Positions 33,623 to 45,362 of a DNA stretch of 64,000 bases are shown here, piece by piece. Where the stretch lies: NCBI GenBank assembly GCA_963575745.1, contig CAUYUJ010020269.1:17501-81500 (forward strand), given 5' to 3'. The notes under the pieces are model-generated. The model had not been told where the DNA came from and ran no database searches. It saw nothing but the letters and a program-made list of their open reading frames with translations. The position numbers were made by a program, and so were the translations under genes. Position 1 is the stretch's first letter, and every line of letters starts with the position of its first letter. Source of the DNA: Prorocentrum cordatum. Its lineage: Eukaryota > Sar > Dinophyceae > Prorocentrales > Prorocentraceae.

Positions 33623-35290
33623 CTATGCTGTCGCTGGGTGTGTAGCTTCCGAATCCGCAGGTGCCCCCGCCGCATCGTAACCTACGTCGGCGGGCGCGTG
33701 GAAATCCTCGACAAATTCGATCTGTGCAGGTTGCCCCGCGATGGGCATGCCCAGCCAATCTGACGGGTTAATCTCGCCGTGGCCAACGTTGATTTCCTCG
33801 AAGAGCTCACCAGCGCATCTATCGAGGGACATGCTGGCACTTAGATACCTGGCAATCGCGAAGTTGGCAACAGCGGTCGGATTGTCTGCAGGGTCGGCCA
33901 ATAGCGTCTCCCAGTCGACATACTGCATGTCCGAATCGGTTTGAGCCCAATGCATTGACGGACCCCTGCCCTTCCCGTCGCCCCGGGGACACTTGCGGCG
34001 GAAATGTTGCGTACTATGACAGATGTCGCGTTTCATGGTTTTACCGTTAGCATCTTTCGGGTTGGCCCGACGCCCCCTGCCCTTTCCTGAGGTGCGTCTA
34101 CGGCCCCTACCTGCCCCCAGGAATAATTCTTCGTATTGAGGCCCAGTAAGTGATGCCCAGAATGCCAGCATACCTCTGCCATGCAGTCGCCGCCGTCTGC
34201 CATTGCCCTTGCCTCGACCCCTGCCCTTCACCCTAGGCGCCCGTCCAATATTGCGCCGTGCCTTGCGAACTGGCTTCTTGATAAAACGTCCCCATCTGCG
34301 CTTATGATTCTGATATCCTAGCAATAGCCATTGAGCGCTCGTTGTTCTTCTGTCAAATACGTAGGCATGTCGGGCGAGTCTAGAGCGGCCGCTTCATCAT
34401 CTGATGACGTGTCGGCGTCGGTTCCAACGTCAAAATCAGACACTGCGGGTTGCCCCGCTGAGAATGGCTGCTGTAGGGGCCGCCGTTGCCGACGGCCCCT
34501 AGCACCTGGCCCAGGAGTCTTGCGACCCCGTAGGCGGACCACCATGTTGGGCTAGTAGAGTGGTAGCCCCAGTAGGTTGTGGATCATCATTCCAGACATT
34601 TGTAGCATGTCCCCCTGCACGAGCATCAATATGACATGCTTCGGCGCGGTGACCGTGGCTAAAAGAATGCCATCAATATTGCCGGGGGGTCGCTCAGAAT
34701 TGCGGGCGCATGACGTCATGCGTTCAAGTAAATCATCCAATTGTTGTTGATTATTCGGCATTCGGTGGTTGAGCGGCCGTGGGAGATGTTGTGCACGCGA
34801 CGTCCCCACTCGCAAGGCTCTGCACGGAATAACTGTCAGGACTTGGAAGATGGGGATGTTGAAGCGTGCCGCATCAACCTCGAAACGGGCTATCTTGAAG
34901 CGGGCGAATGTCTGGTCGATCCGTTCTCTCGCATGGCCGCGAAAGTCGACGAGAGCCCATCCCGACTTAAGTTGGCGTTCCTACTCTAAGTTCTCAAACT
35001 TCGCGTTACGGAGGAACATGATGCACGTGGCGCCATCGGTGTGGCGCCCACCAGTGTAAACGCCAACGTTGATGACTGCGGGAAGAACTCTCATGGCTAT
35101 GGTCCGTGCGAGGCCTCCCAGACCACGCTGCAGTGCTGCAGCCATTTGGGAGGGAGTCATAGTGCCTGTGGTCACGTTGATCACGGCATAAACCTGTCGA
35201 ACGACTTCGCGGAACGACTTCGCGGGGCCGGTTGTTCTTGTATCGCAAAAATATCGTATCGCATGTTGCCATGCATGGCGTCTTCAAAAA
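33623..35290 (-). pseudogene. Gag-like region of retroelement III with zinc knuckle
   Basis: From 35184 the frame reads MAAALQRGLGGLARTIAMRV and GGRHTDGATCIMFLRNAKF, meets an in-frame TAG (34981-34983), and continues without further stops as ERQLKSGWALVDFRG, ERIDQTFARFKIARFE and NHRMPNNQQQLDDLLERM to 34552. The TAG probably replaces a Gln codon (CAG). After frameshifts come AGQPAVSDFDVGTDADTSSD and a basic tract (RRWGRFIKKPVRKARR), then a CCHC-like knuckle (ICHSTQHFRRKCP, about 33990-34025) whose first Cys seems lost. The order (capsid-like helices, acidic patch, basic region, knuckle) is that of a retrotransposon Gag that packages RNA. Confidence 0.65.
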
Positions 35291-36770
35291 AGTTCCCTAT
35301 TGGAGTGGGTGGGTGGACTTCAGGTGTGTAATACCGCAGGGATGTAGGACTCAACTAAGAGGCCTCCGCGAAAGCAAAGGTAGCACTGCAAGTGTCCTTG
35401 CGGTTGTGCATACGTATGTACATTCTTCCGCGCAGACCCACAACACCCGGATGTCCCGCCATGTCAGTACTCCACCAGATCGTGCCGTGGATGGTGAGGG
35501 TAGAGCAAGAGCTGGTCACCATATGCCAGCTCCGCTACCAAGGTTGAAAAGGGCTGGGAAGCCCAACCAGCAGCTTCGCCTAAGGCGAAGCCCATATCCA
35601 ACTCTGTTGCACAGTAGTAGCGACAGTCCCAAAAGTTAGAGGTCGTCGCGAGAACGACGGGCCGTCTCAAGCGAAAATGTTTTCGGTCTCGATGGCAAGT
35701 CGTGTGCCTCGCGATGAGGCGCAATCATATGTTGGCGGCCGGCCGCTTGAACACAAACGGCCGCGGACAAACGCTGGCTATCTCTCGACATTCTCCCAGC
35801 TCGCTTTAGAGTCAGCACCCCCCTTTTGGCCGCCCCAGGTTCTGAGAAGGCCCGCCCCCTCTGCCTTCCCCCCCAGGGGCCCGCCGCCCCCCAGACGTCT
35901 GGCTGCTCCCATGTTTTCGATGCGCGGGCCCTGGAGGTCTGGACCGCTTCCCCAGACCGCTTCCCTGGGTCGCTCCTTGACACTCCCGAGGCCCGGCGAG
36001 GGCCCCCAGAGGCCGAAACCAACCCAAATCCGCCCGCTCCAACTTTTTTGGCGCGTCGGACCCAGAGTCCGACGCCGTGATTTTTCCAATGCACGGGGCC
36101 CCCACGGAGGTCCCGACCCTCTCCCCGGGGCCGGCTCTTCCTCCTGAGCCGTTTCTTGACGGCCCTGGGGCCCAGCGAGGGCCCCGGCGCCAGGAAAGCC
36201 TCCGTCTGGATGTTTGTCAGTGCGTTGGATCTCTGGGGATCTGGTGAAGGGGCCCTGAGACACATAAATAAATACACACAAATAAAAAGATTCCCAATAT
36301 TTTCACATATCTTCTGGGCTTCTGTCTTCCCCCCCACGTCCCATATCTTCCCACATCTCCGGGGAATCGTCGATTCCTTGTGTCTGTGTGCCTTTTCCCC
36401 TCCTGAACCGAGTCCCCCCCCCCCGCGCGGCGGATGCTGAGCGGCCCGCGCGACGGCCGGCGGCACGTGCGCGGGGGGCCCCTGGCGCCAGGCGCCCGCG
36501 CCCGGGGGCGCCCGCTGCGGCGGCGGCGGCGAGAGCCCCGCCGACAGCGGCGGCAGCCTCGCGTCGCTTCGGGGGGCGCCCCCGCGGCGGCCCCTCGTCC
36601 TCGCCTCCTCCGCCTGGTCCTCGGGCGCCTCGGCCCCGCCGCGTCCTGCGCCTGCCTGCTCCTGCGCCCCCCTCCTCAGTCCTCCTCCTCCTCCTCCTCC
36701 TCCTCCTCCGACATTGATGTCTATACACACACACACACTCGTTTATGCGCCACGCAGACAGCGCAACAAG
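35291..36770. other. Unassigned DNA, GC-rich block and (CTC)n
   Basis: No supported gene. A 29-bp block starting CCCGGCGAGGGCCCCCAGAG (35992-36020) recurs at 42969-42997. 36410-36680 is very GC-rich with Arg/Ala/Pro-rich frames; 36680-36710 is (CTC)n. The 366-codon minus frame across this region is low-complexity. Confidence 0.5.
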
Positions 36771-37888
36771 CATTGAGAGAACACGCAGCTTTCACCAGAT
36801 ACCCTGATCCGCATTCGTCGCTTCAAGTGAACTGCCGCTTCAGAACGCACAACATGATCGTACACACCTCTTCGAGGGAGCAAAACTCAGAGGCGTTTTG
36901 TCAAAGTCCCCGTCACGTTCGCGTTGTTTATGGTCGTCTCGCATGGGGCATCAGCAACATTCGGGACAGCGGACGCGCCCCTCAATCAGATCGCGACGTC
37001 AGGGTCCAACACGCTTCAACATTTAAAACGCACACATTCAAACACATAATGTATTTCGATGTGTGCGTCCCTGCTAGACAGCAATTGGAATCGCCTGTGT
37101 TCCTTGTGTAGCTTGTCCAACACTGTATAACACCATCTGCATTAACACTGAGCTTGCGCATGGCTGTTAGAAACGCGTTGGTTGATATTTGGTCCCTAGT
37201 GTGGGTATGTAACGTTGCTATAACCTGGTTAGTTTATGCACACAAGGGTGCTCCTCAACATTAACACAGCTCGCATGCTGTGGCACCCCCCTGGTGACCC
37301 CCCTTTGTTTTTTGTATGAGACTGGGCACGCATGTGCCACTTGTATATAGAGACCGGCAACATGCACCACACAGCTTGCGCCACATGACGTGCACATCAC
37401 ATGCTACATCCAAACATTGGACCACACAGTTTATCTTATGTCGACTCTGTTGCGCCGCGTGTGCATATGATGTGCACGGTGGAGAGCGTTGTTCGACGCG
37501 TTTGGCCTTCGAAGGGTCTTGATTGGTCCTGGAATATTTCGAGTGTCCACACGTGGAAGGGTGTGAGGACACTAAATGGACGCGGGGATGGTTCGGCACG
37601 GCACCAGAGCACATAATCGAATCGATACGTCTGATCGGCAATCGACATGAAGCCAATCGGCGTAAATCGGCAGCCAAGTCGGCCTCCACTGAGAAATCGG
37701 AATCCAAATCGGAATTCGAAGCCAAACCGAATGGGAATTGGAAGCCATCGAAATCGAATCGAATCGAATCGGAGGAATCGAAACGAGCCCTAGCAAGGTG
37801 CCCCGCTCGGCGGCAGCCTCGGGACGTGCCAAGCACCGAAGTAACTTGGCACGGACGCCCCACCGCCCAGGGCGGATAGGGCAGGTTA
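36771..37888. other. No gene seen; degenerate AATCG repeat at 37610-37790
   Basis: The first 800 bases are non-repetitive with short frames only. 37610-37790 is a diffuse repeat of AATCG/AATCGG with GAAGCCAA blocks. Confidence 0.5.
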
Positions 37889-38037
37889 GGTCGGACATGT
37901 CCTCCTACAGGCGGATTTGGGAATATAGAAAAGAGCCAAACAAGAATCAGACATAGTCAACACAATCACGAAACATGTCACTGGACTATTTCTTTGCTGT
38001 TCTTGAAAATGCCTCCTGCAGAGGGGCGTGCCCGACT
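37889..38037. mobile_element. MITE-like element, copy 1 (149 bp)
   Basis: Imperfect terminal inverted repeats of about 30 bp: the left end starts GGTCGGACATGTCCTCCTAC and the right end, reverse-complemented, AGTCGGGCACGCCCCTCTGC, both followed by AGG(C/A)GG. The copy at 62176-62328 has the same ends and a similar length. There is no coding capacity. Both copies are preceded by TTA, which may be target sequence. Confidence 0.65.
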
Positions 38038-38099
38038 TGAGAGTTAGGGGCAGGTTATAGGGGCGCGAGGGAACATGTCTAGGAATGGCAGCTGGAGGG

Positions 38100-41000
38100 C
38101 CAGGGGAGGGAGGCAGGGAGGGAGGGAGGAAAGAGATCGAGGAAGGAGGGACAGGAGCAGGGCCAACAAGTGGCACGCGTGCCCTAGCTCTTGCACCAAG
38201 GAGCTGAGAGGGACAGGAGGCATTCGCCTCCTTCCTCCAGGGGTTTCCTTCTGTGGCCGGGGGGTGGGGGGGGGGAGGACGAATGACGAACGAACGAACG
38301 ACGACGAAAATAAAGAGGTCCGAGCTCTAGAGCACAGCTGTGCAAGAGAACAAAGGCTTCGGCGGCCCAGGGGGGGTGCCCTGGGAGGCCCGTGGGCAGG
38401 AGGGGTCCAGGGCCCAGGGAAGCAGGGGCAGGCCAGCGGGTGATTCTGGGAGGCTCGGCAGGAGGAGCAGGAGGAGCAGGAGGAGGGAGGGAGAAGGGTA
38501 CCCGAATGAAGGGAGACCTCCATACGGAATATGCCTGGGTCGAAATTGATTTCGAGCACGAGCTGGGTAGTCCACCGACTCCAGCAAAGTGGCCCAAGAT
38601 GCGTTCACGACGGATCTAGGTGGCAACAACGCCCGAGGTGGCTAGGGAGGAGGACGAACCACGAACGAACGAAGCACGAAAATAAAGGCTTCGGCGGCCC
38701 AGGGGGGCTGTCCTGGGAGTCCCGGGGGAGAGCGGGGTCCAGGGCCCAAGGAAGCAGGGGCAGGCCAGCGGGTGATCCTGGGAGGCCCGGGGGAGGGGGA
38801 GGGGTCCAGGGCCCGAGGTGGCCAGGGAGGACGACGAACCACGAACGAACGAACCACGAAAATAAGGCTTCGGCGGCCCAGGGGGGCTGTCCTGGGAGGC
38901 CCGTGGGCAGGGGGGGTCCAGGGCCCAGGGAAGCACGGGCAGAGTGATCCTGGGAGGCCCGGGGGAAGGGGGGGGTCCAGGGCCCGAGAGGGCCAGGGAG
39001 GACGACGAACCACGAACGAACGAACCACGAAAATAAAGGCTTCGGCGGCCCAGGGGGGCTGCCCTGGGAGGCCCGTGGGAAGGAGGGGTCCAGGGCTGAG
39101 GGAAGCAGGGGCAGGCCAGCGGGTGATTCTGGGAGGCTCGGGGGAGGGGGGGTCCAGGGCCCGAGGTGGCCAGGGAGGACGACGAACCACGAACGAACGA
39201 ACCACGAAAATAAAGGCTTCGGCGGCCCAGGGGGGCTGCCCTGGGAGGCTCGGGGGAAGGAGGGGTCCAGGACCCAGGGAAGCAGGGGCGGGCCAGCGGG
39301 TGATCCTGGGAGGCCCGGGGGAGGGGGGGGTCCAGGGCCCGAGAGGGCCAGGGAGGAGGATGAACCCACGAACGAACGAACCACGAAAATAAAGGCTTCG
39401 GCGGCCCAGTGGGGCTGCCCTGGGAGGAGAAGTCCAGGGCCCAGGGAAGCAGGGCAGGCCAGCGGGTGATTCTGGGAACCCCGGGGGGGGGTGCAGGGCC
39501 CGAGGTGGCCAGGGGCAGGCCAGCGGGTGATCCTGGGAGGCTCGGGGGAGGGGGGGGTCCAGGGCCCGAGAGGGCCAGGGAGGACGACGAACCACGAACG
39601 AACGAACCACGAAAACAAGTGGCACGCGTGCCCTAGCTCTTGCACCAAGGAGCTGAGAGGGACAGGAGGCATTCGCCTCCTTCCTCCAGGGGTTTCCTTC
39701 TGTGGCCGGGGGGTGGGGGGGGGAGGACGAATGACGAACGAACGAACGAACGACGACGAAAATAAAGAGGTCCGAGCTCTAGAGCACAGCTGTGCAAGAG
39801 AACAAAGGCTTCGGCGGCCCAGGGGGGCTGCCCTGGGAGGCCCGTGGGCAGGAGGGGTCCAGGGCCCACGGAAGCAGGGGCAGGCCAGCGGGTGATTCTG
39901 GGAGGCTCGGCAGGAGGAGCAGGAGGAGCAGGAGGAGGGATGGAGAAAGGTACCCGAATGAAGGGAGACCTCCATACGGAATGTGCCTGGGTCGAAATTG
40001 ATTTCGAGCACGAGCTGGGTAGTCCACCGACTCCAGCAAAGTGGCCCAAGATGCGTTCACGACGGATCTAGGTGGCAACAACGCCCGAGGTGGCTAGGGA
40101 GGAGGACGAACCACGAACGAACGAAGCACGAAAATAAAGGCTTCGGCGGCCCAGGGGGGCTGTCCTGGGAGTCCCGGGGGAGAGCGGGGTCCAGGGCCCA
40201 AGGAAGCAGGGGCAGGCCAGCGGGTGATCCTGGGAGGCCCGGGGGAGGGGGAGGGGTCCAGGGCCCGAGGTGGCCAGGGAGGACGACGAACCACGAACGA
40301 ACGAACCACGAAAATAAGGCTTCGGCGGCCCAGGGGGGCTGTCCTGGGAGGCCCGTGGGCAGGGGGGGTCCAGGTCCCAGGGAAGCACGGGCAGGCCAGC
40401 GAGTGATCCTGGGAGGCCCTGGGGAAGGGGGGGGTCCAGGGCCCGAGAGGGCCAGGGAGGAGGATGAACCACGAACGAACGAACCACGAAAATAAAGGCT
40501 TCGGCGGCCCAGGGGGGCTGCCCTGGGAGGCTCGGGGGAAGGAGGGGTCGAGGGCTGAGGGAAGCAGGGGCAGGCCAGCGGGTGATTCTGGGAGGCTCGG
40601 GGGAGGGGGGGTCCAGGGCCCGAGGTGGCCAGGGAGGACGACGAACCACGAACGAACGAACCACGAAAATAAAGGCTTCGGCGGCCCAGTGGGGCTGCCC
40701 TGGGAGGCGGCTCGGGGGAAGGAGGGGTCCAGGACCCAGGGAAGCAGGGGCGGGCCAGCGGGTGATCCTGGGAGGCCCGGGGGAGGGGGGGGTCCAGGGC
40801 CCGAGAGGGCCAGGGAGGAGGATGAACCACGAACGAACGAACCACGAAAATAAAGGCTTCGGCGGCCCAGTGGGGCTGCCCTGGGAGGAGAGATTCCAGG
40901 GCCCAGGGAAGCAGGGCAGGCCAGCGGGTGATTCTGGGAACCCCGGGGGTGGTGCAGGGCCCGAGGTGGCCAGGGGCAGGCCAGCGGGTGATTCTGGGAG

Positions 41001-41160
41001 GCTCGGGGGAGGGGGGGGTCCAGGGCCCGAGAGGGCCAGGGAGGACGACGAACCACGAACGAACGAACCACGAAAATAAAGAGGTCCGAACTCTAGAGCA
41101 CAGCTGTGCAAGAGAATAAAGAGGTCCGAGCTCTAGAGCACAGCTGTGCAAGAGGATAAA
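38100..41160. repeat. 1.45-kb tandem duplication built of about 178-bp subrepeats
   Basis: About 38166-39617 is repeated as 39618-41085, including a CACGCGTGCCCTAGCTCTTG block at both starts and a CACGAGCTGGGTAGTCCACC block inside. Within each copy a subunit recurs every 171-180 bp with AATAA(A)GGCTTCGGCGGCCC, GGTGAT(T/C)CTGGGAGGC and CACGAACGAACGAACCACGA (starts near 38682, 38861, 39032, 39209, 39387; then 40133, 40313, 40490, 40667, 40849). Minus frames of 325-468 codons are open in three phases at once, so they reflect the repeat. Confidence 0.9.
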
Positions 41161-41347
41161 AGGAGCAGCAGCAGGAGGGCGAGGAGGAGGGGGGGCAAGA
41201 GGGAGGAAAGAAAGGGAGGAACGCCAGAGCTCGGGAAGAGGGAGGACCGATCGAGGGGGAAGAGAAGGAGTTTATGAGGGGATTTGGAACTCGTCTGGCT
41301 CGCTGCGACCTGACTTCTCAACTTCTGCTCCTGCCCCGCCCCCCTCT

Positions 41348-41388
<41 letters not shown>

Positions 41389-41464
41389 CACGACGACCAC
41401 GACGACGACGATGACGACCACGACGACCACGACGACCACGACGACGACGACGACGACGACGACC

Positions 41465-41496
<32 letters not shown>

Positions 41497-41497
41497 C

Positions 41498-41556
<59 letters not shown>

Positions 41557-42082
41557 GGCGGCGACGACCGCGGCGGCCGCGGGGCGGCACGGGCGCCTCT
41601 CCGCGCTGCTGCTGCACGCCGGGGCCTCGGCCCGGGGCCCCGAGCGGAGGGCGCGCCGCGGGGGGGAGGAGGAGGAGGAGGCGAGGAGGAGGAGGAGGAG
41701 GAGGAGGAGGAGGAGGAGGGAGGAGGAGGAGGAGGAGGAGGAGGGGGAGGAAGGGGAGGACAGGGCGGAGGGGGCGGGCGCGGGGTCCAGGCCCCGAGCC
41801 TGGACCCGGCCGCCCGCCGGCCGCCTGCCGGCCGCCTGCCGGCCTCCCCCTCCTCCGCCTCGTCCTCGGCCTCCTCCTCCGCCTCCGCCGCCTCCTCCTC
41901 ACACCTCGCTCTCCATCCTCCTCCTCCACCTTCCGCTCCTCGACCTCCTCTTTGGCATGCCCTCCTCCCTCTTCCCTCTTCCCTCTTCCCTCCTCCATCC
42001 GCCCTTCTTCCTCCCTCCTCCCTCCTCCTCCACCTCTTCCTCCTCCTCCTCCTCCTCCTCCTCCTCCTCCTCCTCCTCCTCC

Positions 42083-42118
<36 letters not shown>

Positions 42119-42120
42119 CA
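41161..42120. repeat. Triplet arrays: (GAC)n, (GAG)n, (CTC)n, (CAT)n
   Basis: GAC/GACCAC triplets at 41350-41560, a GC-rich spacer, GAG at 41660-41760, a GC-rich spacer, CTC at 42030-42080 and CAT at 42080-42118. No gene. Confidence 0.9.
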
Positions 42121-43104
42121 ACTCCCTTCTCCCCCCGACCCCCTCATCCTCATTCCTCACTCGCCCTCCTCCTCCTCCGTCTCCCCCTCCCGTAGCCAAT
42201 CCCGCTGCTGAACGCAAGTCATTCGCAAGACAATCTACTATGCACTTCAATCGGTTTAATTCAAACGCAACTGATTGGTAATCACGCGCGCCGATCATTG
42301 CAGTGCGAATGTGTTTGCCCTGCTTGCGCATTGAGCGACTCAGCGCGTGGCTGCTGAGGCATCCCTGTACTGTTTGCAGTCGTCCGAATCGCATTGTGAA
42401 TATCGCTATTTGCGCCCTGGGGGAGTACTATACAATGGGCGGATTGACATCATTTAGACACGATCCTGCACCATTGCGAACACTTACAAGCATCGCCAAG
42501 CGCATTGCAATGCATGAGAATCCTGGCGAACCCCAAACCCATCAACTGACCGCAGTGCCCGATGACGGGCCCCAGAGGCCGAATCAGAAGAAACGCCTGG
42601 ATTGAGAAAAAGTCAGCCCGTCGGAGACCTGGGGAATTTTGTCCTCCTCTGCCTCTCAGTGAAGACGACGGCCTCCGAGAGCCGACGTTACGAAACAAGT
42701 GAAGCATCGAGAAAAACCGCGACCTGAGCCCAAACCCCGATCTTTCCACGGCATTTGTCCAGCGTGATCGACCTGAGAGGAGTACCTGGGCCCGAAACTG
42801 GCCGAAAACGCCGTGTGTGAACAAAGGCGCAACGCCAGGATCTCAGGTCCTTGCCCTTCTCTCAACGAATACAACGGCGACGACGGCCGAACGGGACTGA
42901 CCAGCGATTTGATGTTTGCCTATGCGGGCTCCCCGAAATCCGAACCCGTTCCCCAGGCGGTTCCGAGACCCGGCGAGGGCCCCCAGAGGCCGAAACCGAC
43001 TGAAAGCCTGAGATTTGATTACCCCAGCAAGTCATCACACCCCCTAGATGGGAATAATATGTGTATCTATATATATATGTATATATATATACATACATAC
43101 ATAC

Positions 43105-43141
<37 letters not shown>

Positions 43142-43654
43142 TATATAAGTTGTTCCCTTCGGGTTTCGAGGGGTGTATCCCCAGCTGGGGGGGCAATTTA
43201 GTGGGGGTCTCGAAGGGGATGGGGATGGGGACGGGGATGGGTCAAACCATACCGAATCTAAACGCTGGCCCTGAGACGGAAACACGATTCCTGAAACGAT
43301 TGAAAGGCAATCTCTCACCAGCCTGGAACATATCCCTATCCCTATGCTGGGCACCTCCTCATCACAATGCCAATCTTAGGGATTCCCTTATTTTTTGAAA
43401 GCGAATACATAAGATTGTCATCGCCTTTTGGCGTGTCAATCTTAGGGATAGGGATACGTTCGAGGCTGGTAAATCTCGGGCAGAACGGCTGCACGACCGC
43501 TTCCACGGCAAGCGGCCTCGGGCTCCCCGTCTCCCTTTTGGGACTCTTCTGCGATCCTTGTGGGGCCTCGCCTGACGAAAAGCTGTTCGGGAGTTGTCTC
43601 CATGCGTTGGTGGTGACCTTCTAATGTTCGGCCCAGGTAGAAAAGATCGGAGGA
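42121..43654. other. Unassigned DNA with a (TA)n palindrome
   Basis: 43062-43147 is TA-rich (ATATATATGTATATATATAC). The block at 43430-43460 (TTAGGGATAGGGATACGTTC) has an inverted counterpart near 61921-61940 (CGAACGTATCCCTATCCCT). No protein family was recognised. Confidence 0.5.
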
Positions 43655-43810
43655 TCGCGCAGCAACGCCGATGCATTGCCGATGCGTCAGCGATGCATAA
43701 TCGATGCATCGGCGATGCATCGGCGATCCATCGGTGGTGCACCAGCGACGTCAGCGCTGAGCAAATCCCGTTCCGCATCGAGCCGCATCGCCGATGCATC
43801 GGCGATGCGG
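43655..43810. repeat. CGATGCATCG palindrome cluster
   Basis: The perfect palindrome CGATGCATCG and one-base variants recur about ten times, in places every 11 bp (CGATGCATCGG units), from 43665 to 43805. Confidence 0.8.
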
Positions 43811-44910
43811 CGCAGTCCTCATCCATGATAGGATTGGCTCAGGACATGTTTCAGGAATTCCACTGACTCTAGCGGCCCTCGTTCCTGCAGCCCGTGTGGA
43901 ACACTCGGAGATCTTGGCAACAGCATCATTATCATGACTTCTTCCTTCTCTGACCAATTTGCTCTGGCAGACCTAGACTCGAGGACCGACCCCAACGATG
44001 TTTATACAAAAATGGAGCTTGACACGAGACAAACAAAACGAAGCCCAATGTTAAAAAACGAAGGCTGAAACGAAACAGGTACCAGACGAAACGAAGCACG
44101 AATCGAGGCGTGCAAGACAAAAACAGACCAGACGCCACAACAACTCAACACGAAACGATCGCAAAAAAAAAACAAAGGCCCAGACCGAGCTGCACAGCGT
44201 TGTGGGTGGTGTCTTGGACGACGGCGGCGGCGGGCCGATGATGGCCGACGGCGCCGCCGCCAGCGGCGAGGCCGAGCCCGGCGCCGACGCGAGCGGGCGC
44301 CTGCCGGCGAGGCCGGCAGGCGAGAGGGCGCCGCCGGGGGCGGGCGGCGCTGAGGGGCCCTCGCCGCGGCTGACCTGCCGCGGCGTGCTTGGATCACCGC
44401 GGGGGCGGCCGAGAGGAGACGGGGGCTCGCAGAGGACGCTGAAGTGGGCCAAGTGGGCTGTCCTGGCGCGGCGTGAGGACGTCTTGAGCTGTCTTGATAC
44501 GTCTCTGGGGCCCGCTGGAGCCCCCAGGACACTACGCGGCGTCGGCCGCCCGCCTCGCAGCCCCGGAGTCGCGTCGCCAGGGACTTGCACATGTGTGTAG
44601 ATGAGCGAACTGTAGTTCATATTTACAATTTCTGCATCTATGTGTGTATGAATATACATGTGTATTTATAGGTATATGTAAACGTATAGGCTTGTGCGAC
44701 CATGATTCTTGGTAAATAACAATACGCAACAATTTATGCATCGGTGCATTTCAATGTGTATCAAACTTGCGCGGGGAAGCAACCGAGGCCGCGCCAAAAA
44801 TGCCCGGAAGGAAACTGCGTCAGAGATGCGTGGACAGAGGCGACCGAGGCCGCGCCAGGGTTGCCGAGAAAGGAACTGGCGAAGAACTCTAAGATAAAAA
44901 ATGTTCATTA
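43811..44910. other. Unassigned DNA; A-rich ACGAA tract and a GC-rich open frame
   Basis: 44020-44170 is rich in ACGAA. 44202-44600 is a 132-codon plus-strand frame rich in Gly, Ala, Pro and Arg within a GC-rich block; it has no domain I recognise and could be part of an exon or chance. 44780-44875 holds two copies of CCGAGGCCGCGCCA. Confidence 0.45.
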
Positions 44911-45110
44911 TGCAACGCACACGCAGGCGCTGATAAGATGCGTGAATCTTTTATTCCAAGACCTTCTCGCTGCAAATGATAAGTTATGATAGCTGGTAGC
45001 GTTAGCAAAAGGGGGCCCCCTCAGCCAATATGTTTACGGGCAGAGGGGTGAGAGCATGCAACAGCAATAGCAGGGACCAGCATTATCAGATAAACAGAAT
45101 GACTATTGCA
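44911..45110 (-). repeat. 3' LTR (200 bp)
   Basis: It contains the GGGGGCCCCC palindrome also present in the 5' LTR and lies about 250 bp beyond the end of the RNase H frame. The polypurine tract before it is weak (AACTCCAGGAG on the coding strand). Confidence 0.92.
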
Positions 45111-45362
45111 CTCCTGGAGTTCTCTCTGGTCCTGCTCTGAAACTCACAATGCGGCCTGGCTATACAACGGGCTTGTTTGCAGCACGGACTCGGATTAGCA
45201 CAAAATGAGACAGTAACTGAATTCTTTGAGCGGCCAAGGATCGGCAGCTGAAATCAATAAACCGAAACTCGATACCGGCATCCGGAATCGGTGGTATCTT
45301 GGGCAAAACCAAGCGGATGGGAGTGAAACGCGACCCCCGGCACGTGCAAGTGGAAAATCATA

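Larger units (their letters stand above)
22489..34458 (-). repeat. Dispersed 14-bp palindromes encoding Ala-Gly-X-Pro-Ala
   Basis: The plus-strand consensus is GC(G/A)GGT-N3-CCC(C/T)GC, a 5-bp stem with a four-base loop. Starts include 22489, 23245, 23792, 23867, 25573, 25600, 26234, 26408, 26558, 26739, 27817, 28196, 28407, 28434, 32661, 33270, 33657, 33726 and 34445. All are in the same orientation. Where the frame can be judged, the minus strand reads A-G-(Q/E/A/T/L)-P-A. They lie in both halves of retroelement III and not in the intervening satellite. Confidence 0.7.

Noticed and set aside
38605-41151. Minus-strand open frames of 325-468 codons with repeated GPWTPPSPGPPRITRWPAP-type peptides
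   Set aside because: Three phases are open across the same tandem repeat; the peptide follows the DNA repeat.
44202-44600. 132-codon plus-strand gene
   Set aside because: Composition is that of GC-rich noise (Gly, Ala, Pro, Arg); no motif or neighbour supports it.
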